Shown in pieces: positions 46,581 to 58,176 of a DNA stretch of 64,000 bases. Position 1 is the first letter of the stretch. Every line of letters begins with the position of its first letter. Source of the stretch: Liquidambar formosana (lineage: Eukaryota > Streptophyta > Magnoliopsida > Saxifragales > Altingiaceae); assembly GCA_039720395.1 (NCBI GenBank), contig CM077831.1, positions 3,824,003 through 3,888,002 of the forward strand, read 5' to 3'. Below the pieces are notes generated by a model. That model was not told the origin of the DNA, searched no databases, and worked only from the letters and a program-made list of their open reading frames with translations. A program made the position numbers and the translations under genes.

Positions 46581-46771
46581 GAGAGAGTCCGTCCTCAACT
46601 CGAACTCTGACTCTTCCTTCCCTCTTTTGACGGTTTCCTCCGCCAAAACAACTTGTCTGAGCTTAGGAGTGTGTAGGTTTGAGTTGTTTGAGCACCAAGA
46701 GAGTCTATAATAGCCCTAGGATCATTATTTAATGAATTAATCTTAGCCATTGGTTTAGGGGGTCAGTTCTC

Positions 46772-46779
46772 TATATAAA
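46772..46779 (+). promoter_or_regulatory. TATA box of Tat-4 LTR
   Basis: TATATAAA after TTCTC; typical spacing to a start near 46805. Confidence 0.65.
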
Positions 46780-48476
46780 GGACATGATATTCAGCACATA
46801 GGGAGAGGTTAATTGCACTTTACACTTAGAGAGAGAGGGAGCTACGAGTTTGGAGAGCTAGAAGGACTTCAAGAGGAGGCTCTTCAACCCCAAGCAAGCA
46901 AGGAAACAAGAGGATTGAAGACAAGGAAGAGTCTACAAGAGGTAAGCCTATCCCTTTTATGCTGAACATGAATTCCTGCTTCTCCTTCTTCTCTTTCTTC
47001 TTCTTCTTTTAGGATAGTTGTGGTGCATGCAATTGTTCTTCTTATGGATGGAATTCAATGTCTATGTGATGTTATATGAATGATTTTAGGATAGTTTATG
47101 GCTTTATATGCTTGATAATCCCTGGTTTACTAAGGATTTGATAGTCTTATTCTTTCTATCCTCTTAAATCATGCATAATTCACATGTTTAGGTTGCTGTG
47201 ATTATTATCGTGAATTGATGCTCCTGTTAGTTAGTATATATGATATGAATGATATTCATGATAATTTGAGCATGTCTTAGAGTCATTTAGTAGGTTTTAA
47301 TGCATAGTTGTGAGATTAGGGTTTCGATAACCCTGAAATCGCGTAGGTCTCATGTAGCATGTTTAGCTTAGTTTTATGAGTTATTTCTCATCATAGTCAT
47401 TCTATATATGCTGCATATAGTTGAATCATGCTAGGTTTGCATTCATGTTAGTGGATTTCTTGGTTTCTATGCATGTTAGCTAGGTCATTGCATGTAGGGT
47501 TGAGTTAGAGTCCTTAGTTATTCATTATTCTTGTTGTTTGCATGATTAATGGATGATTTTAGGCCTTGTCAAGGTTCTGTCCAAATTTGCATTTTGTTTT
47601 CTTTGCATGGTTTTGCGCACTTGTAAGGGTGCAAACAGGTACAATGCTTGTCCTATTGCAAATAGGGCTGCTGTGGTCTGAAATAGCTAATGATTGGAGC
47701 TTGTGAGCTCAGGTATGTAGGGTTTGAAGGTGCCCCAATTCACCTTTCTTTTTCTTTGTTTTCTCTTCTCCCTCCTAGGGTTACTTCTTAATACAAGCTT
47801 ATGGTAATTATCAAAGGTTTCCTTTAATAATAAATTCTGGTTTTTATCAAAGTTTTCCTCTTGTGGAAGTTTTCAGTTTTGGATTAAATCAATATATTTT
47901 CAAGTGAGGAAACCTAGGGTTTTTACCATAGGTTTGTATTAGGTTGTAACCTTGTTCTTTTCGAACTATGTGGACTTTGATCCACGTATTTCGCTGCATG
48001 GTACGTAGGCGCTCTTCGTGAGGCTCAAGTCCGTTCTAGGATCCAAGTATCCTAGGCTTTTCTTTTCTTTTCTTTTTTCTTCTGTTTTGTTTTATTTGAG
48101 TGATTGTGCATGAGATAATTGGATGAAATATATGATATGCATGCTGCCTTGTGATGATATATGATGATATTTGAGTGGAAAAGATCTTAAGTTAGCCCAA
48201 TTGAATTAAGAGACCAACTCGGGCGATGTGGGTGCTTATGGGTTTTGCCCAGAACCTTCCCACGTCGTAACTTAGCCCCCGGATCCAATTTTCTGGTTTC
48301 AAAGACTTTGCTTTTCCTTTAATGGAGTCATGTGGTTTTGGAAATAAAACATTTTTGTGGTTTTCCTCTTTTCCCTAAAAAATGAGGTGGCAACTCCTTT
48401 TTGTTTGTTGTCTTTCACACCTCTGTATTTTTTGCCAAACCCTTGTGGGCTCCGCGCTTTTCGTGGGTTCACAGTT

Positions 48477-48494
48477 TGGCGACTCCACTGGGGA
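48477..48494 (+). other. Tat-4 primer binding site (tRNA-Arg type)
   Basis: TGGCGACTCCACTGGGGA, identical to Tat-2. Confidence 0.9.
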
Positions 48495-49243
48495 TGTCGA
48501 GGGCTAGACTCATTTAATTTGATTGGGCTAAATTAATTTCTTATTGTTAATTAAAATCAATCACATTGCATCCGCTTGATTGTGTGCTTTCATTTATTGC
48601 ATTGTGTGCACTACTGTTGCATGATCACTCGATTGTCTCTCGATGTATCCTTGCCAACTAATAGCCTAGTTCGACCTTGGTTTTCCTGATTCCATGTGTT
48701 GGGCGAAGCTATCAAACCTCTCTTGCCAAGTACCCTTGGGCTTGCCCTTAGGTATATCAAATGGATCAATCACGTACTGCTGGACCCACGCGACATTCCT
48801 GATGTCACATGTGGTTAGGTATAAAGATTGGTACAAGCAAAGTTGAGGACCCTAGCCTACCCTCTTACAAGAAAGAATTGCATGTAATGGACCTTCTAGG
48901 ACACCGTCGGATCACCTATATGCACACACATTGTTGTGATGATATGCTGCCGTGTTTGTGATGTGTTGCCATGCTTTGTTGATTAAGTGGGTAATTAAAG
49001 GAAACTTTACATCCTACATCCTTAATACGTACCCCTCCCCATGACCCCCGCAAGGGTAATTGGTTAAGAGAACTAATTAAGGGTGTACGGTGTAAAAATC
49101 TTGAGATAATTATGGAAGCTTAGGATGGACCCTTAGGCTGAAAAATTGAGTGTTTGCCCTATGTTAGAGGGATAGACATGCTGGCTTGGATCCGCAATCA
49201 ACAAGGGCGCCTAGTCAGTGCTGATTCCATCACTGAGTCGGAT
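48495..49243 (+). other. Tat-4 5' leader
   Basis: About 750 bp without a supported gene. Blocks at 48553-48610 and 48720-48835 are nearly the same as in Tat-2, including CACGTACTGCTGGACCCACG. An ATG at 49154 opens the gag frame 30 codons early; its first residues are not kept in Tat-2. Confidence 0.6.
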
Positions 49244-52200
49244 ATGGCTGAAGAAAGAACTAGCAACCGGGGTTTCAACCTTGAGGCCGCTTTGAAAGCT
49301 ATCATGGAAAAGCTTGATCACACCACCCAGGTATCCGAGACCGCACTCAAGTTAGCTCAAGACCTTCAACAAAAGAACTCTGAACCTGAATCTAGGACCC
49401 GTGCCACTGATAACAATCAAGGATCCAATGAGTCTGAATCCGCTGAGGAACCATTAGGAGAAGGGGGAGAACTACCCAAGACCAAGGAAGGGGAAACCAA
49501 AGCCACATCAAGGGAGAGCTCAACCGTCCTGGCAAACAAGGTCGAGGCCTTAGAACGAACTCTGAAGGGAATCCGCAGGTCTGATGATATGGTGGACATC
49601 CGCACTTTGTCCTTGTTCCCAAAGGCTCGCATCCCGTTACAATTCAAGATGCCGGAGTTGGAAAAATTCGATGGGATTGGCTGTCCTAAAACCCAGCTCA
49701 AGATGTATGTGCGAGCTATGCACCCTCGAGGGGCGAACGATGAGTTATTGGCTCAAATGTTTCATGAGTCATTAGCGAGTTCCGCCTTGAAATGGTTTTT
49801 GTCATTAGAGGAGAATAGAACCAAGACTTGGGAGGATGTGTGCAATGCATTCACGGATCATTACAAGTATAACACTGAAGTGGATGTCACGCGAAGGGAC
49901 TTGGAAACCACTAAGCAAGGGGTTAACGAGACTTTCTCCGCCTTCATCACTAGGTGGAGACAAAAGGCTTCCAAGATGACAAACAGACCGAATGAGGAAG
50001 AACAGATTCAGTTGGTAGTGAAGAACTTGCTGCCCGTATATCACAAGCACCTCTTTGCTCACTACTTTCAGAACTTCAAGGCTCTTGTTGGGGCTGGCAC
50101 ACAAGTTGAAGATGCAATCGCCGATGGAACAATCAAAACGGAGGAGATCCAAAGGAGTCGAAGGATGAACTTTGGAGGAAAACCCAATGCTGAGGTCAAT
50201 ACCATTACCCAACCCACTCGCCCTTTCTCCCTAAATGACTCCACCTCACCTCGCCAATTCACCGAGCTATATATGCCACTCGAAAGAGTTTTTGAAAAGC
50301 TGAGAAGCCGTGACCTCCTGAAACCCCTCGACCCAAGGCCTCCCCCAAACCCATTGCCCAAGAACTACAATGAAAATGAATATTGCAAGTTCCACCAAGC
50401 CAAAGGCCATCTAACCAACCGTTGTTACCGCCTCCGCCATGAAATCCAAGATTTGCTCGACAAGCAGATCATTGCACCACCCACCGCACCAAATCGCCCA
50501 AATGTCACTCGAAATCCCCTCCCCACTCACAATGTGCCTCCTCTCAACAACATAAATGCCATCGAGCTTGGCTCGTCCCAATCCCGTCAGCCCATAAGGC
50601 AATACACGCCGCTTCCCATGACCTTGACTCAAGTTTTCCACCAATGTTGTGATAGAGGGCTCATATCGCCATGCCATTCAAAGCCGAGGCCTTCGACTCC
50701 TCACCAATTCTATTTATACCATCAGGCGCCCGAACATGATACGGAGGACTGTGTTATACTGAAAAAGGTAGTTCAAGACCTTATTGATCAAAAGGTTTTG
50801 GTATTGCCAAAGAAGTCTATGCAGCGACAATTGAAAGAAAGGTTCGAGGCAGGAGATCCTAAAGTGGGTTTGTTGGGAGAGTCGTTCGGAAAGTTTGATT
50901 ACTATGTACTCTACCCCGACCCCATCCCTGATGAGCCTATAATCCCCACGGGTTGGGATGAGTTACCAGAGGAAGTCCAAACGGAAGAGATCGACACAAT
51001 CACATGGGATGACCTCATGAGTGATGTAGGTGAGATTGATGATATGTGGATGAGCGATGACGAGGTGGAGCACATAACTAGAGGGGGTCGCCATTTCAAG
51101 CCTCCGCACTTAGAATCTGACAACCCATTGGGAGACTTGGAAGGTAATCGCCACCTCGACCTGCAAGAAGAGGAGGATGAAGTGCTTAGGCAATTGAGAA
51201 AGACTAATGCCAACATCACTATATGGGGTTTGCTCATGGCCTCTTACAAGCACCGTCAGACTATCTTGAAGTTGCTCAACCAGATACAGGTTCCTGTTGA
51301 CACATCTCCGGAAAATTTGGTGAACTTGGTGAATCCAACCTCGAAGAACTCAACCATTGTGTTCTCAGAGGCAGACCTACCTAAAAGTGGACCTAGCCAT
51401 TCACAAGCCATGTACATCACTGCCGACACCATGGGAAAGAGGGTTCCGACAGTCCTAATCGACAATGGTTCCGCTCTTAATGTGTGCCCTCTCAGAACTG
51501 CCACCGTCTTGGGGTTGGGTCCTACCGACTTCATGCCATCTGGGCAAACAGTGAGAGCTTATGATAACACCCGTAGAGAGGTGATTGGAGTGGTCACCTT
51601 GCCGCTGATTATGGGGCCTACAGAATTCAGAGTGGAGTTCCAAGTGCTGGATGTCCCGTCGTGCTTCAATCTCTTATTGGGAAGACCTTGAATTCATCCT
51701 GCAGGGGCTGTCCCTTCTTCATTGCACCAAAAAGTCAAGTTCCCTTATGAAGGGGCCATCGTCACACTTCAAGGTGATTATGACTTAAAGTCGTCGGGAG
51801 TACCCATTTGCGAGATCAAGCCCGAGCCCGTTGGAGCACCATTGTCTGGGTTCGAGTATGTTCAATGCATAGAGAAAGAGCCGGAACAGAGAGAGTTGAT
51901 ATCTCTCGACTTTTGCCCTCATGGCAATTTGCATGTGGGGAATATAATGAAGAAAATGAGTTTCTTCCCAGGCATGGGACTAGGACGCCGTCAGCAAGGC
52001 ATACCGGCATCCGTTCAGAGCCGCATTGTCACCTATACCTTCGGATTGGGGTATGAGCCTTCCAAAAAGGACCATATGGAGATGTTGCAGAGAAGCAGAG
52101 AAAGGGTCAAAGCAAAAGCAGAAGGAAGGGTGCCAGATATTCGAATCTCGCCATACCGACCTACTTTGAATGGTTACTTTGTTAAGGAAGGGGAGGACTT

Positions 52201-52548
52201 TCTATTCTGTGGATTTCCCGAACCATCCATTGACAAAGCAACCAAGGCGAGAGTTCCGGGGTTTGAAATATTCTTTACTGAGTGGTATCCCATTACTGCT
52301 ATAATGGTTGATGATGAAGCGATTGATGATGACTATTGGGAAGAGAAGAGTGAGGACTGGGCAGAACAGATGGATTCGGAAGCCATGGTTACAATGTTTC
52401 AAGATATGGTTCTTGCTGTAGAGGAATCGGATCTCGAGTGTTCTTCAATTCACCATGTAGCCATGCCGCTCCTTAATTGGTATCTTGAAGAGGGTACCAT
52501 TGCAGAGATTCTTGAGGGCGAGGATCTCGACTTACCTGACAGTAGTTT
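49244..52548 (+). pseudogene. gag-pro: Tat-4 gag-pro with one nonsense change
   Basis: ATG at 49154 or 49244 (MAEERTS, matched by ATG 14574 in Tat-2). Gag core near 49630-49960, first zinc motif CX2HX4HX4C near 50387, second one degenerate near 50710 (its first Cys replaced). Protease active site VLIDNGSALN near 51456. TGA at 51689 stands where the family has Trp after LLLGRP. The frame then continues through the G-patch-like segment (51956-52000) to the splice site at 52549. Otherwise intact and the best view of this polyprotein here. Confidence 0.9.
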
Positions 52549-52717
52549 GTAGGTTCCTTAGTAGCTTGTCTTAGCTTTCCTTTCAAATAAAGCGTGTCCG
52601 CCTAGCCCACCTTGTGGAGTTAGGAGTCGTTTCCTAGTTGTGGCACATGTGTTTTCTTTTCTTTGTTCTGTTTTGTTAGTTCAGTCAATAAAGTGTGTTT
52701 CTTTTCATTATTTGCAG
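52549..52717 (+). other. Putative intron between protease and RT in Tat-4
   Basis: GTAGGT overlaps the TAG of gag-pro; ends TTATTTGCAG. 169 bp, keeps the frame on removal just as in Tat-2. Between the elements the edges are conserved and the interior less so. Confidence 0.75.
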
Positions 52718-55700
52718 TGTTTCCTTTCTCTCTTCTATGGATATCTATGGCATGGATATAGATCCTAGGAATGACGTCCCCCCGGAGCTCGTCGAGCAAA
52801 GGAAAAGGGGCGTTACCGAACCTAACATGGATGAATTGGAATCAATCAATCTAGGGACAGATGAATTGCCAAGGATAATTAAAATTGGGATAACTCTCCC
52901 GCCTGCCGAAAAAGAAAAATTGATAATACTTCTAAAAGCCAATGTAGAGGCCTTCGCACAGTCTTATGAGGATATGCCTGGTATTGATCCAAATATAGTG
53001 CAACATTACATCCCCACTAATCCCACTAAAAAGCCTATAAAGCAAAAATTAAGAAGATTAAAACCAGAATGGGCTTTGAAAGTAAAAGAAGAGGTAACTA
53101 AACAATTAGATGCTGGGTTTCTCCAAGTTGTGGAGTACCCTGAGTGGCTGTCTAACATAGTGCCTGTGCCTAAAAAAGATGGGAAAGTGCGAATGTGTGT
53201 TGACTTCCGCGACCTTAATGCTGCGAGCCCAAAGGATGATTTCCCTCTACCGCATATCGATGTGTTGGTGGATAGTACAGCAGGCCATGCTCTTCTCTCC
53301 TTCATGGATGGGTTCTTCGGTTACAACCAGATAAATATGGCGCCTCGAGACATGGAAAAGACGGCTTTTATCACGCAGTGGGGCACGTATTGCTACAAGG
53401 TAATGCCTTTTGGCTTGAGAAATGCTGGGGCTACTTACCAAAGAGCTGCTACGACCCTATTGCATGATATGATCCATAAAGAAGTAGAGGTGTATGTGGA
53501 CGACATGATAGTCAAATCTGTAGACCGGGAAGGACATTTCGCGGCATTGGAGAAGTTCTTAGAATGGGCAAAGAAGTACAACCTCCGAATGAATCCTCAG
53601 AAGTGTGCCTTCGGAGTCACCGCAAGGAAGCTGTTGGGTTTTATGATCACTCAGAGGGGAATTGAAGTTGATCCACTGAAGATAAAAGCTATCACGGAGA
53701 TGGAGCCACCAAGAACGGAAAAGCAGATCCGGGGTTTTCTGGGGAGAGTTCAATACATAAGCCGTTTTATCGCCAATCTAACCATGGTATGTGAGCCAAT
53801 TTTCAAGCTGCTTAAAAAGGGCATTTCCAAGGAATGGAATGAGGATTGTCAAGAAGCCTTTGAGACCATTAAAAGGTACCTGAGTAACCCCCCAATCTTG
53901 GTTCCCCCGCGGCAAGGTGAACCGTTACTGCTATACTTAACGGTTACCGAAACCGGACGGGAGCCATGTTAGCTCAATACCTTGAAGGGTCGAAAAAGGA
54001 AAATGCTATATACTACTGAGCAAGAAAATGACAGATTATGAAGTAAAGTACAATGCGCTGGAGAAGGCTTGCGTAGCATTGGTATGGGCTACCTGGAAAC
54101 TCCGTCATTACATGATGTCTTTCGAAGTCCTGTTGATAAGTCGATTGGATCCTTTGAAGTATTTGCTAGAAAAACCAGTCCTATCATACAGGACCGCTCG
54201 TTGGTCGCTTCTTCTCAATGAATTCGACATAAAGTACCTGGCGCAAAAGCCCATTAAAGGAAGTGTCATTGCAGACCATTTGGCAAGCTGCCCTGTGTCA
54301 TCATTAACCCAATTCAACGATGAGTTCCCCGATGAAGACATCCTAGAAATCAAGAAGAAGGTTTGGAGAGTCTACTTCGACGGAGCTGCAAACAGAAGAG
54401 GTTATGGCATAGGAGTGCTACTAGTCTCGCCCGAGGAAGCCTTCACGCCTTTAGCAGTCAAATTGGGGTTCAAAGCCACCAACAACATAGCAGAGTATGA
54501 GGCCTGCATCCTAGCATTGGAAGCTGCGTTAGAACTGGGGATAAAAGAACTAGAGGTGTTCGGAGATTCAGCATTGATCATCTGTCAGATAAAAGGGGAG
54601 TGGAAAACTCGCGATGAGAAGCTGTTGCCCTATCATGCCTATTTGGAAGCACTGACCAAAGAGTTCGCGGAGATCGAGTTCAATTACTTGTCGAGAAACA
54701 AGAATCAGCTCGCTGATGCCTTAGCGACTCTAGCTTCAATGGTGGAGATGCCAGAAGAAGGAAGCGTGAAACCGCTCGTGATCGAATGCAGAGAGAAACC
54801 TGTTTATTGTTGTTCCATTCGAGAAGGAGAGGTAACAGATAACTACCCTTGGTTTTATGACATAAGAAGGCTCATCGAGGAAAGAGAATATCCGGAAGAA
54901 GCATCTCACGTGGATAGGCGAACACTAAGAAGATTGGCAAGCCATTATGTGGTATGTGGAGGAAAACTGTATCGGAGATCTTACGATGGAATCCACTTGC
55001 TGTGTGTCACGGAGGAAGAAGCCAGGAAACTCATCAAAGAAATCCATGAAGGAGTGGGGGCTCCGCATATGAATGGGCACATGTTGGCTAAGAAGATCAT
55101 GAGACTAGGGTATTATTGGTCTACAATGGAAAGGGATTGCTATGCCCACGTTAAGAAATGCCACAAGTGTCAGCTCTTCGCCAATGGACAACACTTGCCC
55201 TCCATGCCCTTAACAAGCATGTCAACTCCGTGGCCATTTGCAGTATGGGGAATAGATATCATCGGACAGATTAAGCCGAAGGCATCCAATGGTCATGAAT
55301 ACATTTTGGTAGCCATCGATTACTTTACCAAGTGGGTGGAAGTAGCTTCCTTCAAAGTTTTGAATGCTAAAAAGGTGGCGCAGTTCATACAGCTCAACAT
55401 TATCTACCGATATGGGGTACCGCATGAGGTCATTTCAGATAACAGTCAGCATTTCCAGAAGGAGACCAAAGAACTCTTGCAGAAGTACAAGATCGTTCAC
55501 CACTTGTCGTCCCCGTATCGCCCACAGACAAACGGTGCAGTGGAAGCCGCCAACAAGAATATCAAGAAGATACTACAGAAAACGGCGGACACGTACACTG
55601 ATTGGCATGAGAAACTACCATTGGCATTATGGGGGTACAGAACGTCAGTCAGATCGTCAACAGGGGCTACGCCATATGCTCTAGTGTATGGGATGGAGGC

Positions 55701-56094
55701 TGTTTTGCCAGTGGAATTAGAAGTTCATTCGTTAAGGGTTGCTGTGGAAAGTCAGCTGGCAGAGGTAGACTGGATCAAAGGTCATTATGATGAGTTGGCA
55801 TTGCTAGATGAAAGGCGATTGAGGGCTCTCTACCATGTGCAAGGATACCAGAGAAGAGTCGCAAGGGCATTCAACAAACATGTCAAAGACAGAGGCTTGA
55901 AGAAAGGAGATTTAGTGTTGAAAGAGATCCGAGCTCCAATTTTCGATCTGCGAGGAAAGTTCAAACCAAGTTGGGGAGGACCGTACGTCATCAAGGAGAT
56001 ATTGCCAGCAGGAGCTGTTCGACTTATGGATTTGGATGGGATCGAGTTCGCTCGTCCTACCAATTTGGATCAATTAAAGAAGTATTATGTATAA
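52718..56094 (+). pseudogene. pol: Tat-4 pol with two 1-bp deletions
   Basis: RT with YVDD at 53493-53504. Relative to Tat-2 one C is missing near 53957, ending the first frame at 53972, and one C near 54016, after which the frame is open again to 56094. Both fall at the Ty3-type RNase H. The archaeal-type RNase H (FDGAANRRG), one H2C2 module and the integrase core follow; the second catalytic Asp is in DNS, not DNG. RT also shows GFFGYNQIN where Tat-2 has Ser and Lys. Either true decay or base-calling errors. Confidence 0.9.
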
Positions 56095-56177
56095 GGCCTG
56101 CTAGGTTGAAAACCTGTAAAAGCGGCCTAGGCAAAAGTTAAGGCATGTGAACTACGAGGACCTGATTTCCCAAAAAG

Positions 56178-56208
<31 letters not shown>

Positions 56209-56399
56209 GGGGATACGTAGGCAGCCCATAAAGTTACATTGGGTGCGGTCCAATTAACACAATCAAAAAAATCTCAAAAGTAGATTATTATTGGCAATTC
56301 ATTTGAAACTAATTGTTTGACATAACAATTTATTGGTGTTAAGTAAAGGAACTATCGACATGCCATAGATATTCTATTCCTTGAGTCTTTAAGTCCTCT
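56095..56399 (+). other. Tat-4 post-pol conserved block
   Basis: Same blocks as after Tat-2 pol: GGTTGAAAACC, GCGGCCTAGGC, a long A run (about 56174-56207), ATACGTAGGCA and GGGTGCGGTCC. No gene. Confidence 0.6.
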
Positions 56400-57675
56400 T
56401 GAGTTTCTTCAGAGTCATCTTGTGTGTCTTCTTTCTTTCTCTCTCGAGTCTCCTTTTCTTTCATAAATCATGGTCGTGGGATGCCTCTACTGCCTCAAGA
56501 ATGTCTTCTCTGCAAAGTCCAAGTCTTGTGTCCTTGATAAGGTCATAAATTCTTTCTCGACGAGAAGTCTCCCTTTCGCCCAAATCATCCTTCAACCATT
56601 GCTTGTATTCTCTATTCATCTCGAAAGGTCCTTCAGTGATGGTAATTCCAGTCAATTTCAAGTTTGTATACCAGCGAGTCCTCGCCCACTTGATTATGGT
56701 AGGACCGACAGGTTCCACAGAGCAACAAGGTCCTATTAAGGACGGTATGGTTTGCATGGCGCCCATCTGGCGAAGAATTCTCGAAGTCCAATAGAAGGAA
56801 GTCGATCTCAGTCCTATGAGCTTGACAAAAGCACACCCTGAGGTTCGAAAAAGTACCTGCTCTATACACCCCCATGTGAAGACGTACCATTTGATGTTTC
56901 GCCACGACAGTGTGTGGAAGTAACCCAACCAATCTCGTAAAGAGAATGGCCCAGGGAGTTCAACTCGGCGTAGACAGAAGTGCTGGGGCTTGTATGGATT
57001 GATAGTGGTGGGAGATAGAAAGTTCAAGTGCTCGAGTAGCCACATTTGCAGTAAAAAGGGGCTACCTTCTAAAGGCGCTTTGGGGTTGCCATGAATTTTA
57101 TCTAAACCATTCAAGGTTTCAGCTAATACCAAAGGAATGATGTTATGTCGCTTGAGAAGAGGGGCAACCAGCTCACATATTTGAACAGGGGCTTGAAGAA
57201 TGCCGGTGGATATGAGAAAGTGACCAATTAAGCAAAAAGCGACTGCACGCTGAATTTGAAGGGTGAAAGTCAGAGTACCTTCGCTATCATGAGCCAAGAA
57301 TGAGGTTGCTAACTTCATTAAGTCCACCATATGATCCTTGACGAAGAACGTTGCGTCCCTTTGAGGAATGCCAAGAAAATCCGAGAAGGAAGCAAGGTAA
57401 TCAGAGCGAGGTGTAGGAAGAATGAATGGCCCTGCGGGCGAAACTCCAAATAAAGCACAGAATTCCTCCATGGTTGGGCATAATTCTTCATAATTAAATC
57501 AAAAGACATGGGTTTGAGGATCCCAGAAGTATGTAGCAGCAGTGAGAAGGCTCGTCTCGAGCTTCATGTGCCTTATGGAGAACAATGGTTCCAAGCCGAA
57601 GCACTTAAACTCAGTTTTGTCTTTGGCAGCCATGACTGCCAAAAACCCTCTTAAGAACCCATCCAAGGCTTCCAT
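56400..57675 (-). pseudogene. Tat-4 antisense PMD/DUF7745-like gene, two stops
   Basis: ATG 57675. Codon 59 is TGA (57501-57499), shared with Tat-3; Tat-2 has Arg CGC. The frame is then open from 57471 (ATG in TMEEFCALFGV) to TGA 56463-56461, where Tat-3 has CGA before the basic tail. A protein from the inner ATG would keep 336 residues but lose the N-terminal 60 and the nuclear-signal-like tail. Otherwise well conserved with Tat-2. Confidence 0.85.
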
Positions 57676-57721
57676 AATTATTGTTAATGAAAATAGGTGA
57701 GTTAGAAGACTCCCCTCATGT

Positions 57722-57730
57722 GTTTTTATA
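57722..57730 (-). promoter_or_regulatory. TATA box of Tat-4 DUF7745-like gene
   Basis: CCTATAAAAACA on the gene strand, about 50 bp upstream of ATG 57675. Confidence 0.65.
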
Positions 57731-57820
57731 GGAAAAGGGTCACAAATTCGAGTCCTAAAGGGAGTAGAACCGTCAAAATCGCAAAATTCTTGAAAAATCG
57801 CGAAAAAGCGTGTCGACCTC

Positions 57821-57894
57821 GGGTAACCGTCCGGGGCTGGACGGTCAGCCGTCTAGGCCCAGATGGCTAACCGTCCGGGGCCAGATGGTCACCT
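57821..57894. repeat. 22-bp palindromic module upstream of Tat-4 DUF7745-like gene
   Basis: 74 bp; three units beginning GGGTAACC, GGTCAGCC and GGCTAACC, then GGTCACC. About 90 bp upstream of the TATA box. Followed by GCCTTGTTTTGCC words shared with Tat-3. Confidence 0.8.
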
Positions 57895-58176
57895 GAGGCC
57901 CCCGCCTTGTTTTGCCTTGTTTCGCCCGGTTTTGCCTATTTTCGCGTTCGGGTGGCCTTTTTAGGCCATTTTCACTCCTATGAACTCACATTGACTCAAA
58001 TTTTCATGAGAAAGGCACCATAACATCATCATGATAGATTCAAACAAGCACAACAAGTACCCATAGCAAGGGATAAGAGACTGGGTTTTAGGTGGCAATT
58101 ACAAAACACAAGCATGAAATGAAAAGATAGCCATAGTCTCATTGTTTCTACAAGCCCAACAAGAAAGTAAATGAAC

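Larger units (their letters stand above)
45797..48473 (+). repeat. Tat-4 5' LTR (2677 bp)
   Basis: Begins TGTCACACCCC, ends GGGTTCACA. Contains a palindromic module (46507-46580), the TATA box (46772) and the conserved GGTACGTAGGCGCTC block near 48000. A 70-residue ORF at 46229 is not supported as a gene. Confidence 0.95.

Noticed and set aside
46229..46710. ORFs in Tat-4 LTR around the palindromic module
   Set aside because: Overlapping frames, start of U3, not supported by conservation in the Tat-2 LTR.
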